A DNA stretch of 64,000 nucleotides from Flexivirga oryzae (lineage in GTDB: Bacteria > Actinomycetota > Actinomycetes > Actinomycetales > Dermatophilaceae). The notes under the pieces were generated by a model that worked only from the letters and a program-made list of their open reading frames with translations, ran no database searches and was not told where the DNA came from. Position numbers and translations under genes: made by a program. The DNA is taken from positions 248,001 to 312,000 of the forward strand of contig NZ_JACHVQ010000003.1 of NCBI RefSeq assembly GCF_014190805.1. The letters run 5' to 3'. Positions 1 through 7,662 of this stretch are shown piece after piece. Numbering within the stretch: the stretch's first letter is position 1; each line of letters starts with the position of its first letter.

Positions 1-593
1 TGCGGGTAGTAGTTGCGCACGTAGTTGCCGATCGCGTGCAGCAGGTGCGTCTTGCCGAGTCCGCTGTCGCCATACACGAACAACGGGTTGTACGAGCGGG
101 CCGGTGTCTCGGCGACGGCCTGGGCGGCGGCGCAGGCGAAGCGGTTGCCCGCGCCGATCACGAAGGTCTCGAAGGTGTACTTCGGATTGAGCCTGGCGTC
201 CGGCACCGGCTCGGTGAGGACCGGCGACCGGTCGCGAGCGGCGGCCGCGCTGAACAGGTCCTCCTCGGCGTCGGACAGCTCCGGCCCGGCCGGACGCGGC
301 TGCTCGGTGATCTCCTCCTCCGCGGGGCGGAGGCTCTCGTCGACCGTGACCGCGAGCCGGATGTCGGTGCCGAGTTGCGCACCGAGCGCCGAGCAGATGG
401 GGTCCTTGAGGGTCGTCTCGACGAAGATCTTGGTGTGGTCGAACGGAACCGCGAGCAGGGCGGTGTCTCCCACCAGGCCGGCGAGCCGGGCGAGTCGCAG
501 ATAGGCGCGGTCCCGGGCGGGTATGCCGGAGTCCTCGATGCCGAGCATCGCACCGTGCCAGACGTGAGCGAGATCGATGTCCGGTTCGCTCAC
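1..593 (-). CDS. dnaA: Chromosomal replication initiator DnaA (C-terminal part beyond window)
   Basis: DnaA binds DnaA boxes at oriC and loads the replicative helicase. Read on the minus strand from GTG at 593-591, the frame stays open to the left edge (about 197 codons). It holds the N-terminal domain I (V-S-E-P-D-I-D-L-A-H-V-W start), an acidic linker of about 60 residues, the domain III entry K-Y-T-F-E-T-F-V-I-G and the Walker A motif GDSGLGKTHLLHA near residue 180. The rest of the AAA+ domain and the DNA-binding domain IV lie outside. It is divergent from rpmH, as in other Actinobacteria. oriC itself should lie further left, between dnaA and dnaN. Identity is certain; only the start is inferred. 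Confidence 0.97.
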   Translation of the reverse strand, partial: MSEPDIDLAHVWHGAMLGIEDSGIPARDRAYLRLARLAGLVGDTALLAVPFDHTKIFVETTLKDPICSALGAQLGTDIRLAVTVDESLRPAEEEITEQPRPAGPELSDAEEDLFSAAAARDRSPVLTEPVPDARLNPKYTFETFVIGAGNRFACAAAQAVAETPARSYNPLFVYGDSGLGKTHLLHAIGNYVRNYYP

Positions 594-1071
594 GGTAACT
601 GCGTCCTCCCTGGCAGATGGCGGTATTCACGGTGGGTCCAGCACGGCTCCGCTGTGCACATGCTACGCCCGTCATCCACATGGTTATCCACAGGCTGTGA
701 ATGAAGCTGGGCGTGCCGTTGTCGCGGGAAGGTGAACTGACCGGGAAGACGCTGACGCTAACAACTTGAACTGCTGTCCGGCAAGCCGCGTGCGCAGATT
801 TTTTTCCGTCGTCGGCGTGGCGTGTGGCAGCGGGCGGCGATCACCGGTTTCATGGTGGGTTTGGCCGCGGCCGCATCGTGGTCGCGCTCGGTTTGACCCT
901 GTCCGTCGGCGGCCCGTATCGTAGATCGGAACCATCTTCGCGCGTACCTGCCTCGACCAGTTCGGTTGCCTCCGGCAGGTGGACGTCATGCGTCCTACGT
1001 GCCGCGAAGATCCCAGTGACCGAAGCACGACCCGGGCCGACACCGGCCCGCACATTTCGACGGAGACGACA
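594..1071. promoter_or_regulatory. dnaA-rpmH divergent intergenic region with DnaA boxes
   Basis: This 478-bp stretch separates two divergent genes. A perfect DnaA box TTATCCACA lies at 684-692 and a one-mismatch box TCATCCACA at 672-680, about 80-100 bp upstream of the dnaA start. They are well placed for DnaA autoregulation. A weaker inverted match (TGTGAATGA) follows at about 696-704. For rpmH, TTGACC (893-898), an 18-bp spacer and TATCGT (917-922) look like a sigma-70 type promoter. The box assignments are read directly; the regulation is inferred from family knowledge. Confidence 0.75.
893..922 (+). promoter_or_regulatory. Putative rpmH-rnpA promoter
   Basis: A -35 hexamer TTGACC and -10 hexamer TATCGT are separated by 18 bp, about 150 bp upstream of the rpmH GTG start. 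This is the best housekeeping-type promoter in the intergenic region and would drive the rpmH-rnpA-yidD-yidC genes. No start site can be proven from sequence alone. Confidence 0.5.
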
Positions 1072-1209
1072 GTGAGCAAGCGCACCTTCCAGCCGAACAA
1101 CCGCCACCGCGCCAAGACGCACGGATTCCGTCTGCGCATGCGCACCCGCGCCGGTCGCGCCATCCTGTCGGCTCGGCGCGGCAAGGGCCGCGCCAAGATC
1201 TCGGCCTGA
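1072..1209 (+). CDS. rpmH: 50S ribosomal protein L34
   Basis: A 45-residue, very basic protein starting S-K-R-T-F-Q-P-N-N-R-x-R-A-K-T-H-G-F-R, the L34 signature, and ending K-G-R-A-K-I-S-A. It is a structural protein of the large ribosomal subunit. The start is GTG at 1072 with GGAG at 1062-1065. An ATG further upstream (979) would add an unrelated N-terminus and is rejected, because L34 proteins are 44-47 residues. It is followed after 36 bp by rnpA, the usual order. Confidence 0.97.
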   Translation: MSKRTFQPNNRHRAKTHGFRLRMRTRAGRAILSARRGKGRAKISA

Positions 1210-1245
1210 GCGACCCCCGGGGGCTTCGGCGCTGGGTCGGGCGAG

Positions 1246-1596
1246 GTGTTGCCGACGAAGCATCGACTGCGCGACAGTGCGGATTTCACCGCAGTGTTGC
1301 GCAGTCGTCGTTCCGGACGGGCCGCGGGTCCACGACTCGTGGTCACGGTGGCACCGCCCCGCGGAGACATCAGCAGGGTCGGCATGGTCGTGTCGAAGGC
1401 GGTCGGCAATTCGGTGATCCGCAATCGCACGAAGCGGGTGTTGCGGCACGAGATGGCCGACCTGCTGCCGGGCCTGCCGACCGAGCTGGACGTGGTGATC
1501 CGGGCAACCCCGGCCGCCGGGACCGCGCCGGCCGCGCTCCTGCGTGACGATCTGGACCGATTGCTGGACGCGGCAGTGCGTCGCAGGCGCGGGTGA
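1246..1596 (+). CDS. rnpA: Ribonuclease P protein component
   Basis: This is the 116-residue protein subunit of RNase P, which helps the catalytic RNA trim the 5' leader of pre-tRNAs. It shows the N-terminal L-P-x-x-x-R-L-R entry, the GRAAGPRLVV strand and the family RNR signature V-I-R-N-R-T-K-R near residue 60. GTG at 1246 and TTG at 1249 are adjacent possible starts; the first is used. It lies between rpmH and yidD with spacings of 36 and 4 bp, so transcription and perhaps translation are coupled. Confidence 0.95.
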   Translation: MLPTKHRLRDSADFTAVLRSRRSGRAAGPRLVVTVAPPRGDISRVGMVVSKAVGNSVIRNRTKRVLRHEMADLLPGLPTELDVVIRATPAAGTAPAALLRDDLDRLLDAAVRRRRG

Positions 1597-1600
1597 TCCC

Positions 1601-1879
1601 GTGACACTGCGTCAGCTGCTCGCGAGGCCACTGATCTGGCTGGTCCGGCTCTACCAGCTGCTGATCTCGCCGCTGCTCCCGCCGAGTTGCCGTTTCACCC
1701 CCTGTTGCTCCACCTACGCGATCACCGCGCTGACCCGTTTCGGGATCTTCCGGGGTAGTTGGCTGACCGTCCGCCGGTTGGCCCGCTGCCACCCGTGGAA
1801 CCCCGGCGGTGTCGACCACGTTCCGCCTCTTGACACCGCGGACCGCTCCGGCACACCCACGCCGGCGCCGCTGAACTAA
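1601..1879 (+). CDS. yidD: Membrane protein insertion efficiency factor YidD
   Basis: A 92-residue protein of the YidD (UPF0161) family, a small inner-membrane-associated factor that aids YidC/Sec membrane insertion. The family core is intact: S-C-R-F-T-P-C-C-S-T-Y-A near residues 26-37 and R-C-H-P-W-N-P-G-G-V-D near residues 61-71, preceded by an amphipathic helix. GTG at 1601 is chosen because the upstream frame overlaps rnpA with unrelated residues. It sits between rnpA and yidC, as in most bacteria. Confidence 0.94.
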   Translation: MTLRQLLARPLIWLVRLYQLLISPLLPPSCRFTPCCSTYAITALTRFGIFRGSWLTVRRLARCHPWNPGGVDHVPPLDTADRSGTPTPAPLN

Positions 1880-1890
1880 AGGACTGCGCC

Positions 1891-2937
1891 ATCTACGACT
1901 TCTTCGACACGATCCTGTACCCCCTCGAATGGTTCGTCGCCTTCGTCATGGTGGGTTTCCACAAGGCGTTCACGGCGATCGGCATGCCGGCGGCGAGCGG
2001 CTGGACCTGGGCCCTGTCCATCGTCGGCCTGGTGATCGTGCTGCGCATCCTGCTGATCCCGCTGTTCGTCAAGCAGATCAAGTCGTCGCGGCGGATGCAG
2101 CTGATCCAGCCCGAGATCCAGAAGATCCAGAAGAAGTACAAGGGCAAGAAGGACGCCGAGTCTCGTCAGAAGATGACTGAGGAGACGATGGAGCTCTACA
2201 AGAAGACGGGCACCAACCCGTTCTCGTCCTGTATGCCCATCCTGCTGCAGTCACCGTTCTTCTTCGCACTCTTCCGGGTGTTGGACCGGCTCAAGGACAT
2301 CGGCCACGGCACCCATCACCCGATCGGTGTGATGACCAGGAGCCTGGCCGCGCAGGCCGAGAGCTCCACTCTCTTCGGCGTCAAACTGTCCTCGGCGTTC
2401 CTGCACCCGGGAGACTCGCCGGTGGGCGCCACCCGGACCTTGTGTATCGCGCTGATCATCATCATGTCGGTCACGGTGTTCACCACGCAGCACCAGCTGA
2501 TGCGCAAGAACATGCCGGCGTCCGCCCTGGACAATCCGCTGGCCAAGCAGCAGAAGTACATCATGTACATCATGCCGGTGTTCTTCGCGATCTCCGGTGT
2601 GAACTTCCCGATCGGTGTGTTGTTGTACTGGGTGACCACCAACCTGTGGACGATGGGTCAGCAGTTCTACACCATTCGCCGGATGCCTGCCCCCGGTTCC
2701 GAGGCCGAGCGAGCGCTCGAGGAACGCCGCAAGGCCAAGGGCAAGCCGATCACCAAGCTCAGCATCCCGGGTCTGCACTCGCACGACGACGAGGCGGCCG
2801 ACACCTCGGCGGTCGAACTCGCCAAGTCCAAGACACCGCCCGGCAGCCCGGGACTGGTTACCGCCGACGGCGGCACCGCCGGCAAGTCGGGTGGCCAGCG
2901 AGTCCAGCCCAAACGCAACAAGAAGCGCAAGCGGTAG
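1891..2937 (+). CDS. yidC: Membrane protein insertase YidC
   Basis: YidC/Oxa1-type insertase of the cytoplasmic membrane. It shows a first transmembrane segment near the N-terminus, the basic cytoplasmic loop (I-Q-K-I-Q-K-K-Y-K-G-K-K), the N-P-F-S-S-C-M-P-I-L-L-Q-S-P-F-F core helix and later transmembrane helices. The tail is lysine- and arginine-rich. The first in-frame ATG is at 1948, but family-like coding (Y-D-F-F-D-T-I-L-Y-P-L-E-W) extends upstream to an ATC at 1891, preceded by AAGGA at 1879-1883 with 7-bp spacing. I therefore propose an ATC start (348 residues). A start at 1948 would remove part of the first membrane helix. Function is certain, the start is not. Confidence 0.93.
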   Translation: MYDFFDTILYPLEWFVAFVMVGFHKAFTAIGMPAASGWTWALSIVGLVIVLRILLIPLFVKQIKSSRRMQLIQPEIQKIQKKYKGKKDAESRQKMTEETMELYKKTGTNPFSSCMPILLQSPFFFALFRVLDRLKDIGHGTHHPIGVMTRSLAAQAESSTLFGVKLSSAFLHPGDSPVGATRTLCIALIIIMSVTVFTTQHQLMRKNMPASALDNPLAKQQKYIMYIMPVFFAISGVNFPIGVLLYWVTTNLWTMGQQFYTIRRMPAPGSEAERALEERRKAKGKPITKLSIPGLHSHDDEAADTSAVELAKSKTPPGSPGLVTADGGTAGKSGGQRVQPKRNKKRKR

Positions 2938-3044
2938 CACCCTCGCGCTCGAGCGTCGATCCGCTGTGGCGTGATCGCCGTGGGCGGCTCGCTCCGCGAG
3001 ACTCCGCCGCCTCGACCACCTGACCAACTGCACTGGAGTGAAGA

Positions 3045-3590
3045 ATGACTGACGTGACCACCCACGATCCGCTCTCCGCGGAGGAGTCCTCGGACGTGGC
3101 AGCACAGCCGAGCAAGGCCGTCGACCTGGATCGCGAGGGGGAGGTTGCGGCCGATTTCCTGGAGACCCTGCTGGACATCGTCGACATGGATGGCGACATC
3201 GACGTCGACGTCGACGGGGACCGGGCCTCGGTCTCCATCGTCGACTCCGAGGAGGGCCGTGTGCCACGTCGCCTGGTCGGCCCCAACGGCAAGGTGCTGG
3301 ACGCGCTGCAGGAACTCACGCGCCTCGCGGTCCAGGCCGAGACCGGCAACCGCAGTCGCCTGATGCTCGACATCGCCGGATTCCGGGCGGACCGTCGCGC
3401 TGAGCTCGTCAAGATCGCCCAGGAGGCGGTTGCGTCGGTCAAGGCGGACGGTGAGCGGGTCGCACTTGACCCGATGTCCGCCTTCGAACGCAAGGTGGTC
3501 CACGATGCGGTGCTCGCCGGCGGTCTGCGCTCGGAGTCCGAAGGCGCCGAACCGCGGCGTTTCGTGGTGGTTCTGCCCGCGGACGACTGA
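3045..3590 (+). CDS. jag: KH-R3H RNA-binding protein (Jag/KhpB)
   Basis: A 181-residue cytoplasmic RNA-binding protein, KhpB/Jag family, usually encoded after yidC. After an acidic N-terminus of about 35 residues comes a KH-like domain with the loop V-G-P-N-G-K-V-L-D-A-L-Q near residues 82-93. A C-terminal R3H domain follows with R-x-x-x-R-A-E-L near residues 112-120 and S-A-F-E-R-K-V-V-H near residues 145-153. In other bacteria the family partners KhpA and affects cell elongation. Start ATG with GGAGTGAAG just upstream. Confidence 0.93.
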   Translation: MTDVTTHDPLSAEESSDVAAQPSKAVDLDREGEVAADFLETLLDIVDMDGDIDVDVDGDRASVSIVDSEEGRVPRRLVGPNGKVLDALQELTRLAVQAETGNRSRLMLDIAGFRADRRAELVKIAQEAVASVKADGERVALDPMSAFERKVVHDAVLAGGLRSESEGAEPRRFVVVLPADD

Positions 3591-3593
3591 GGA

Positions 3594-3609
3594 CGTTCCA
3601 CGTGAAACC
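3594..3609. promoter_or_regulatory. parS-like site 1 (overlaps rsmG start)
   Basis: GTTCCACGTGAAAC at 3595-3608 matches the ParB-binding parS core GTTTCACGTGAAAC at 13 of 14 positions, and the GTG of the palindrome centre is the rsmG start codon. A centromere site here fits the adjacent parAB genes. Binding strength of the single-mismatch site is unknown. Confidence 0.7.
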
Positions 3610-4357
3610 TGATTCCGCACGGCAGACCGAGCGGTTGGAGACCGCCGCGGTCCCGGAGACCCCTGTGGCCGCCGAGCGGATCTTCGCCGACCGGCTGCCG
3701 GAAGCCCTCCGGTACGCCGAGATCCTCGCCGGTTCCGGCGTGATCCGCGGTCTGCTGGGGCCTCGTGAGACCCCGCGCCTGTGGGAGCGCCACATCCTCA
3801 ACTGTGCGGTCATCACCGAGTTGATCGACGAGGACGCCACGGTGATCGACGTCGGCAGCGGGGCCGGACTTCCCGGACTGGTCATCGCGATCCGCCGCCC
3901 GGACCTGCATGTGACGCTCGTCGAACCACTACTGCGTCGGGTCCGGTGGTTGCACGAGGTGGTCGAGGAACTCGAGCTGACGAACGTGCAGGTCGCGCGT
4001 GGCCGCGCGGAGGCGCTGTGGGACGAAGTGCCCGCGGCAGACGTCGTGACCTCCCGCGCGGTGTCCGCGCTGGAGAATCTGGCAGTGTGGTCCGTACCCC
4101 TCGTCCGCCCCGGCGGATGGTGGCTGCCGATGAAGGGTGCGTCAGTGGCCGAAGAGATCGACGGCTGTCGCTCGCTGCTGACCGAGGTCGGAGTCACCTC
4201 GATCGACATCACCGAGTGCGGCGTCGGTGTGTTGGACGAACCCACGACCGTTGCGCGTTTGGCGATCGGGACTCCTCGTCGACTGGGTCCGTCCAGCGCG
4301 AAGAGGGCGAATCGTCGCAAACGGGCACCGAGTGGGCGCTCCGCGGACAACCGCTGA
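3602..4357 (+). CDS. rsmG: 16S rRNA (guanine-N7) methyltransferase RsmG
   Basis: RsmG (GidB) methylates G527 of 16S rRNA with S-adenosylmethionine. The 251-residue protein has the L-W-E-R-H-I-L-N-C motif, the SAM loop V-I-D-V-G-S-G-A-G-L-P-G near residues 82-93, and the later V-T-S-R-A-V and G-x-W-L-P-M-K-G blocks. The last 30 residues are Arg/Ser-rich, a variable tail. The GTG start at 3602 lies inside a parS-like palindrome, with GAGGA at 3589-3593. Placed between jag and parA as in most Actinobacteria. Confidence 0.95.
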   Translation: MKPDSARQTERLETAAVPETPVAAERIFADRLPEALRYAEILAGSGVIRGLLGPRETPRLWERHILNCAVITELIDEDATVIDVGSGAGLPGLVIAIRRPDLHVTLVEPLLRRVRWLHEVVEELELTNVQVARGRAEALWDEVPAADVVTSRAVSALENLAVWSVPLVRPGGWWLPMKGASVAEEIDGCRSLLTEVGVTSIDITECGVGVLDEPTTVARLAIGTPRRLGPSSAKRANRRKRAPSGRSADNR

Positions 4358-4423
4358 CAGCACTTCTCTGCCGAACTACGCAGCCGGCGGAGCCGAGCAC
4401 CAGGACCAAGGGAGAGGCGAACA

Positions 4424-5554
4424 GTGACGACGAGTTCACTGCCCACCGGGTGGCACGAACCCACGACTGCGGTGGCGTCGTCGTCCGAGCCGGTCGGCTG
4501 GCGCAATGCCGCGCGGTTGCACCCGACCGTACTCGTCGGCGCGTTGCACCCGGTCCCGGCCGGCACCGCGGAGCATCCCGTTGTTCCACCGGAACCGGCC
4601 ACTGTGCCGGAGCCGGTTTCCCGTGAAACATCGGTCGACGGCGCGACGGCACAGGGTCCGGAGCACGCACCGTCCACGTCGCCGTTGGCCGACGAGCTGG
4701 TCGACCGCGCGCGGCGCCGCCAGGCACTGGCCGGCAGCAGCGTCGGCAAACCGGCCCAGCCACGGGTGTTGACGATCTCCAATCAGAAGGGCGGCGTCGG
4801 TAAGACCACGACCACGGTGAACGTGGCGGCGGCACTCGCCCAGTTCGGCCTGCGGGTGCTGGTCATCGACATCGATCCCCAGGGCAATGCGAGCACCGCC
4901 CTCGGCATCCCGCACCACGCCGAGGTTCCCAGCGTCTACGACGTGGTGGTGGAGGACCAGGAGTTGGCCGGAGTGCTCCAGGAATGCCCCGACATACCGG
5001 GTCTGTGGTGTGCCCCGGCGACCATCGACCTGGCCGGCGCCGAGTTGGAGCTGGTGTCGCTCGTCGCGCGCGAATCGCGGTTGAAGCGCGCCATCGAGCA
5101 CTACCAGGAGCACCCGGGCGCTCCCGGCGTGTTCGATTTCATCCTGATCGACTGCCCGCCGAGCCTTGGGCTGCTCACGGTCAACGCGTTCGTCGCCGCA
5201 CGTGAGGTGTTCATTCCGATCCAGTGCGAGTACTACGCGTTGGAGGGGCTGAGCCAACTCCTGAAGAACATCGAGCTGATCCGGGCTCACCTGAACCCCG
5301 AACTGCACGTGTCCACCATCCTGCTGACGATGTATGACGCGCGTACCCGGTTGTCGGCGCAGGTTGCCGACGAGGTCCGCAACCATTTCACCGACCAGGT
5401 CCTCAAATCCACGATTCCGCGCTCCGTGCGGATCTCCGAAGCACCCAGTCACGGGCAGACCGTGCTCACCTACGACCCGTCCAGCAGCGGCGCGCTGTCC
5501 TATGCCGAGGCTGCGAAAGAGCTGGCGGCGCGTAGCACTACGATTGCCGAGTGA
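4424..5554 (+). CDS. parA: Chromosome partitioning ATPase ParA
   Basis: ParA/Soj ATPase, which works with ParB-parS to segregate the origin region. The deviant Walker A motif K-G-G-V-G-K-T-T-T-T lies near residue 125. Later come V-L-V-I-D-I-D-P-Q-G-N-A and L-I-D-C-P-P-S-L-G-L. The 376-residue length reflects a non-conserved N-terminal extension of about 115 residues, rich in Pro and Ala, longer than the usual ParA start. A parS-like site is embedded in that extension (4615-4630). GTG start preceded by GGGAGAGG. Its stop overlaps the parB start (GTGA), so the pair is translationally coupled. Confidence 0.95.
   Translation: MTTSSLPTGWHEPTTAVASSSEPVGWRNAARLHPTVLVGALHPVPAGTAEHPVVPPEPATVPEPVSRETSVDGATAQGPEHAPSTSPLADELVDRARRRQALAGSSVGKPAQPRVLTISNQKGGVGKTTTTVNVAAALAQFGLRVLVIDIDPQGNASTALGIPHHAEVPSVYDVVVEDQELAGVLQECPDIPGLWCAPATIDLAGAELELVSLVARESRLKRAIEHYQEHPGAPGVFDFILIDCPPSLGLLTVNAFVAAREVFIPIQCEYYALEGLSQLLKNIELIRAHLNPELHVSTILLTMYDARTRLSAQVADEVRNHFTDQVLKSTIPRSVRISEAPSHGQTVLTYDPSSSGALSYAEAAKELAARSTTIAE
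4615..4630. promoter_or_regulatory. parS-like site 2 (inside parA)
   Basis: GGTTTCCCGTGAAACA matches the 16-bp parS consensus at 14 positions; the central CACG has become CCCG. It lies in the poorly conserved N-terminal extension of parA, where coding constraint is weak. ParB-binding is inferred. Confidence 0.6.
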
Positions 5555-6648
5555 GCGAAAAACGACGCGGACTGGGGCGCGGCCTCGGTGCCTTGATACC
5601 GACAGCACCCACCCCCACCACCGGGAGTCCCCGACCGTCCGACGTGTTTTTCCCCGGTGCTGCCGCCACCACGGCGACCCGTGAACAGTCCGGCGACGCT
5701 GGTTTCACGGGAAACAACGACTCGGTAGCAGTCGATGCCGACGGCACGCACACCGTCGCTGACGACGTCACGGCTGCCACGGACGAGGCGCCGCACGCCG
5801 ACGAGGCGCCCGTTCTGCAGGAGGTCCCCGGAGCGGCCTTTGCCGAGTTGCCGGTGGATTCGATCCGGCCCAACCCGCGCCAGCCCCGCACGGTCTTCGA
5901 CGAGGACGAACTTGCCGAACTCGCGCACAGCGTGCGTGAGATCGGTGTTCTGCAGCCCATCGTGGTGCGCCGCCTGCCCGCCGACACCGGCGCCGATGCG
6001 GGCATCGAGTACGAACTCATCATGGGCGAACGCCGCCTGCGCGCGAGTAGGACGGCCGGTAAGGAGTCGATCCCGGCGATCATCCGCAGCACGGACGACG
6101 ACGACATGCTGCGCGACGCCCTGCTGGAGAACCTGCACCGTGCACAGCTCAACCCGCTCGAGGAAGCCGCCGCCTACGGCCAGCTGCTCGACGACTTCCG
6201 GTGCACGCACGAGGAGCTGGCCGGCCGCATCGGCCGCTCCCGGCCGCAGATCAGCAACACCCTGCGGCTGCTGAAGCTGCCCGCCCTCGTGCAGCGCCGC
6301 GTCGCTGCGGGTGTCCTGTCCGCCGGGCATGCCCGCGCCCTGCTCGGGCTCCCGGATGCGGCCGCCATGGAGCGGCTGGCCCAGCGCATCGTCGCCGAGG
6401 GCCTGTCCGTCCGCAGCACCGAGGAGATCGTCGCGCTCGGTGGTGACCAGGAGAAGACGGTGCGCCGCTCCCCGCGCGCCGGCCAGCACCACCCGCAGTT
6501 GGACTCCCTCGCCGCCAGCCTGTCCGACCAACTCGACACCCGCGTCAAGATCGCCCTCGGTAAGAAGCGCGGCAAGCTCACCGTCGAGTTCGCCAGCGTC
6601 GAGGACCTGCACCGCATCATGGACCAACTCGGCGTCTCTCACGACTGA
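5551..6648 (+). CDS. parB: Chromosome partitioning protein ParB
   Basis: A 365-residue ParB/Spo0J CTP-dependent clamp that loads at parS. The N-terminus K-R-R-G-L-G-R-G-L-G-A-L-I is the ParA-contact segment. The ParB/Srx domain follows, with R-P-N-P-R-Q-P-R near residue 105 and the nucleotide-binding block G-E-R-R-L-R-A near residue 160. The HTH region (G-R-S-R-P-Q-I-S-N-T-L-R) and a C-terminal dimerisation domain complete it. Start GTG 5551 overlaps the parA stop. A parS-like site lies within the variable linker (5701-5716). Confidence 0.96.
   Translation: MSEKRRGLGRGLGALIPTAPTPTTGSPRPSDVFFPGAAATTATREQSGDAGFTGNNDSVAVDADGTHTVADDVTAATDEAPHADEAPVLQEVPGAAFAELPVDSIRPNPRQPRTVFDEDELAELAHSVREIGVLQPIVVRRLPADTGADAGIEYELIMGERRLRASRTAGKESIPAIIRSTDDDDMLRDALLENLHRAQLNPLEEAAAYGQLLDDFRCTHEELAGRIGRSRPQISNTLRLLKLPALVQRRVAAGVLSAGHARALLGLPDAAAMERLAQRIVAEGLSVRSTEEIVALGGDQEKTVRRSPRAGQHHPQLDSLAASLSDQLDTRVKIALGKKRGKLTVEFASVEDLHRIMDQLGVSHD
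5701..5716. promoter_or_regulatory. parS-like site 3 (inside parB)
   Basis: GGTTTCACGGGAAACA matches the 16-bp parS consensus at 14 positions. It is nearly the reverse complement of site 2. It lies in the variable linker after the parB N-terminus. Three degenerate sites within 2.1 kb suggest a ParB nucleation zone at the par locus. Confidence 0.6.
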
Positions 6649-7216
6649 ATTTCCCTGCGACGCAACAGAATTCGCGGCGGAACCGGACGAGTACTCACTC
6701 AGCGGTGGCCGAGTAGCCCGAGCCGCTGGGCGAGTAATCACTCAGCGGTCACCGAGTACTCACCCAGCGGTCACCGAAGTACTTACTCAGCGGTGGCCGA
6801 GTAGCCCGAGCCGCTAGGCGAGGGCGTATCGAGGTCCCCGCACGGCACCCGTGGTTGGCTTGGTCGGGCGGCGACCAGGCCGCCGTGCCCGACTCACTCC
6901 GCTGCACTCCGCTAGCGCTCCGTTCCGCTGCATAGGCCGGGCACGACGACCTGCCCACCGCCTTCGCTGCCTACCGAAGTGCCTTTGGAGTTGAAATACG
7001 TTGCAGTCAGGACGGATTCGACTCTCGAGTATGCGACGTGGCCGTGGCTTGGTCGATCTCGGGAGATGGGCTCATCACCTGATCGACCAACTGCACGGCA
7101 GGATCAGTTGAGTCGCGTGATTTGTCCTTCCGGCCAACAGGATGAAGAGCACCCCCGACAGTCAGCCACAGAGCACCGTCCACTGCACGCAACCCGGAAA
7201 CCCAACAGCAGCAACG
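6649..7216. other. Repeat-rich non-coding region after parB
   Basis: No convincing gene is seen in this stretch. The first part carries short repeats (6697-6822). The middle (6840-6960) has an 8-bp inverted pair CGTGCCCG and CGGGCACG around an imperfect series of CACTCCGCT-like words. The last part (6975-7200) is less GC-rich than its surroundings and has no ORF with actinobacterial codon pattern. It separates the plus-strand par genes from the minus-strand trx genes. Confidence 0.5.
6697..6822. repeat. Short interspersed repeats with an 18-bp core
   Basis: Two copies of a 38-bp sequence (6697-6734 and 6785-6822) differ at one position. Between them are two shorter variants (6740-6757 and 6762-6780). 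All four share the core ACTCAGCGGTSRCCGAGT or a one- to two-base variant, which is itself a near palindrome. Spacing is 43, 22 and 23 bp. The array follows parB directly. Its function is unknown. Confidence 0.7.
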
Positions 7217-7253
7217 CAAAAGGCGACTCTCCCAGCCGGGAGAGCCGCCTTCG
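7217..7253 (-). terminator. Intrinsic terminator of trxA
   Basis: A strong hairpin with arms AAGGCGACTCTCCC and GGGAGAGCCGCCTT around a short loop. Read on the minus strand it ends in TTTT directly after the stem, 14 bp past the trxA stop. It would end transcripts of the trxB-trxA side and may also stop readthrough from parB. Confidence 0.85.
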
Positions 7254-7266
7254 CACTGCGGAGAGA

Positions 7267-7596
7267 TCAGCCGATGAACGGCTCGAGCTCCTTGACCAGC
7301 TTGGGCTTGGGCAGGACGCCGACGATGGTCTTGACGACCTCACCGTTCTGGTAGACGTTCAGCGTCGGGATGCCGGTGATGCCGTACTTGGCGGAGGTGG
7401 CCGGGTTGTCGTCGGTGTTCAGCTTGACGACGGAGATCTTGTCGGCGTTGGCCTCGGCGATCTCCTCGATGATCGGGGCGATCATCTTGCACGGCCCGCA
7501 CCAGGGCGCCCAGAAGTCGACGAGCACCGGCTTGTCGCTCTTGAGGACATCGGCCTCGAAGGTCGCGTCGGACGTTTCCTTGGTGTTTGCACCCAT
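7267..7596 (-). CDS. trxA: Thioredoxin
   Basis: A 109-residue cytosolic thioredoxin with the redox motif W-C-G-P-C-K near residues 32-37, the cis-Pro block G-I-P-T-L near residues 75-79 and the F-W-A-P strand. It reduces protein disulfides and is recycled by the TrxB encoded 66 bp upstream. The trxB-trxA pair downstream of the sigM locus is the mycobacterial and general actinobacterial order. Confidence 0.96.
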   Translation of the reverse strand: MGANTKETSDATFEADVLKSDKPVLVDFWAPWCGPCKMIAPIIEEIAEANADKISVVKLNTDDNPATSAKYGITGIPTLNVYQNGEVVKTIVGVLPKPKLVKELEPFIG

Positions 7597-7662
7597 TGCG
7601 TGAGGGTCCTTTCCTTGATCTGTTAGCGCTGAATTACGTTGGGAATGAAGAAGATCAGAGTC

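Noticed and set aside
594..1071. oriC within the window
   Set aside because: Only one perfect and one near-perfect DnaA box are present; actinobacterial oriC normally lies between dnaA and dnaN, left of this window.
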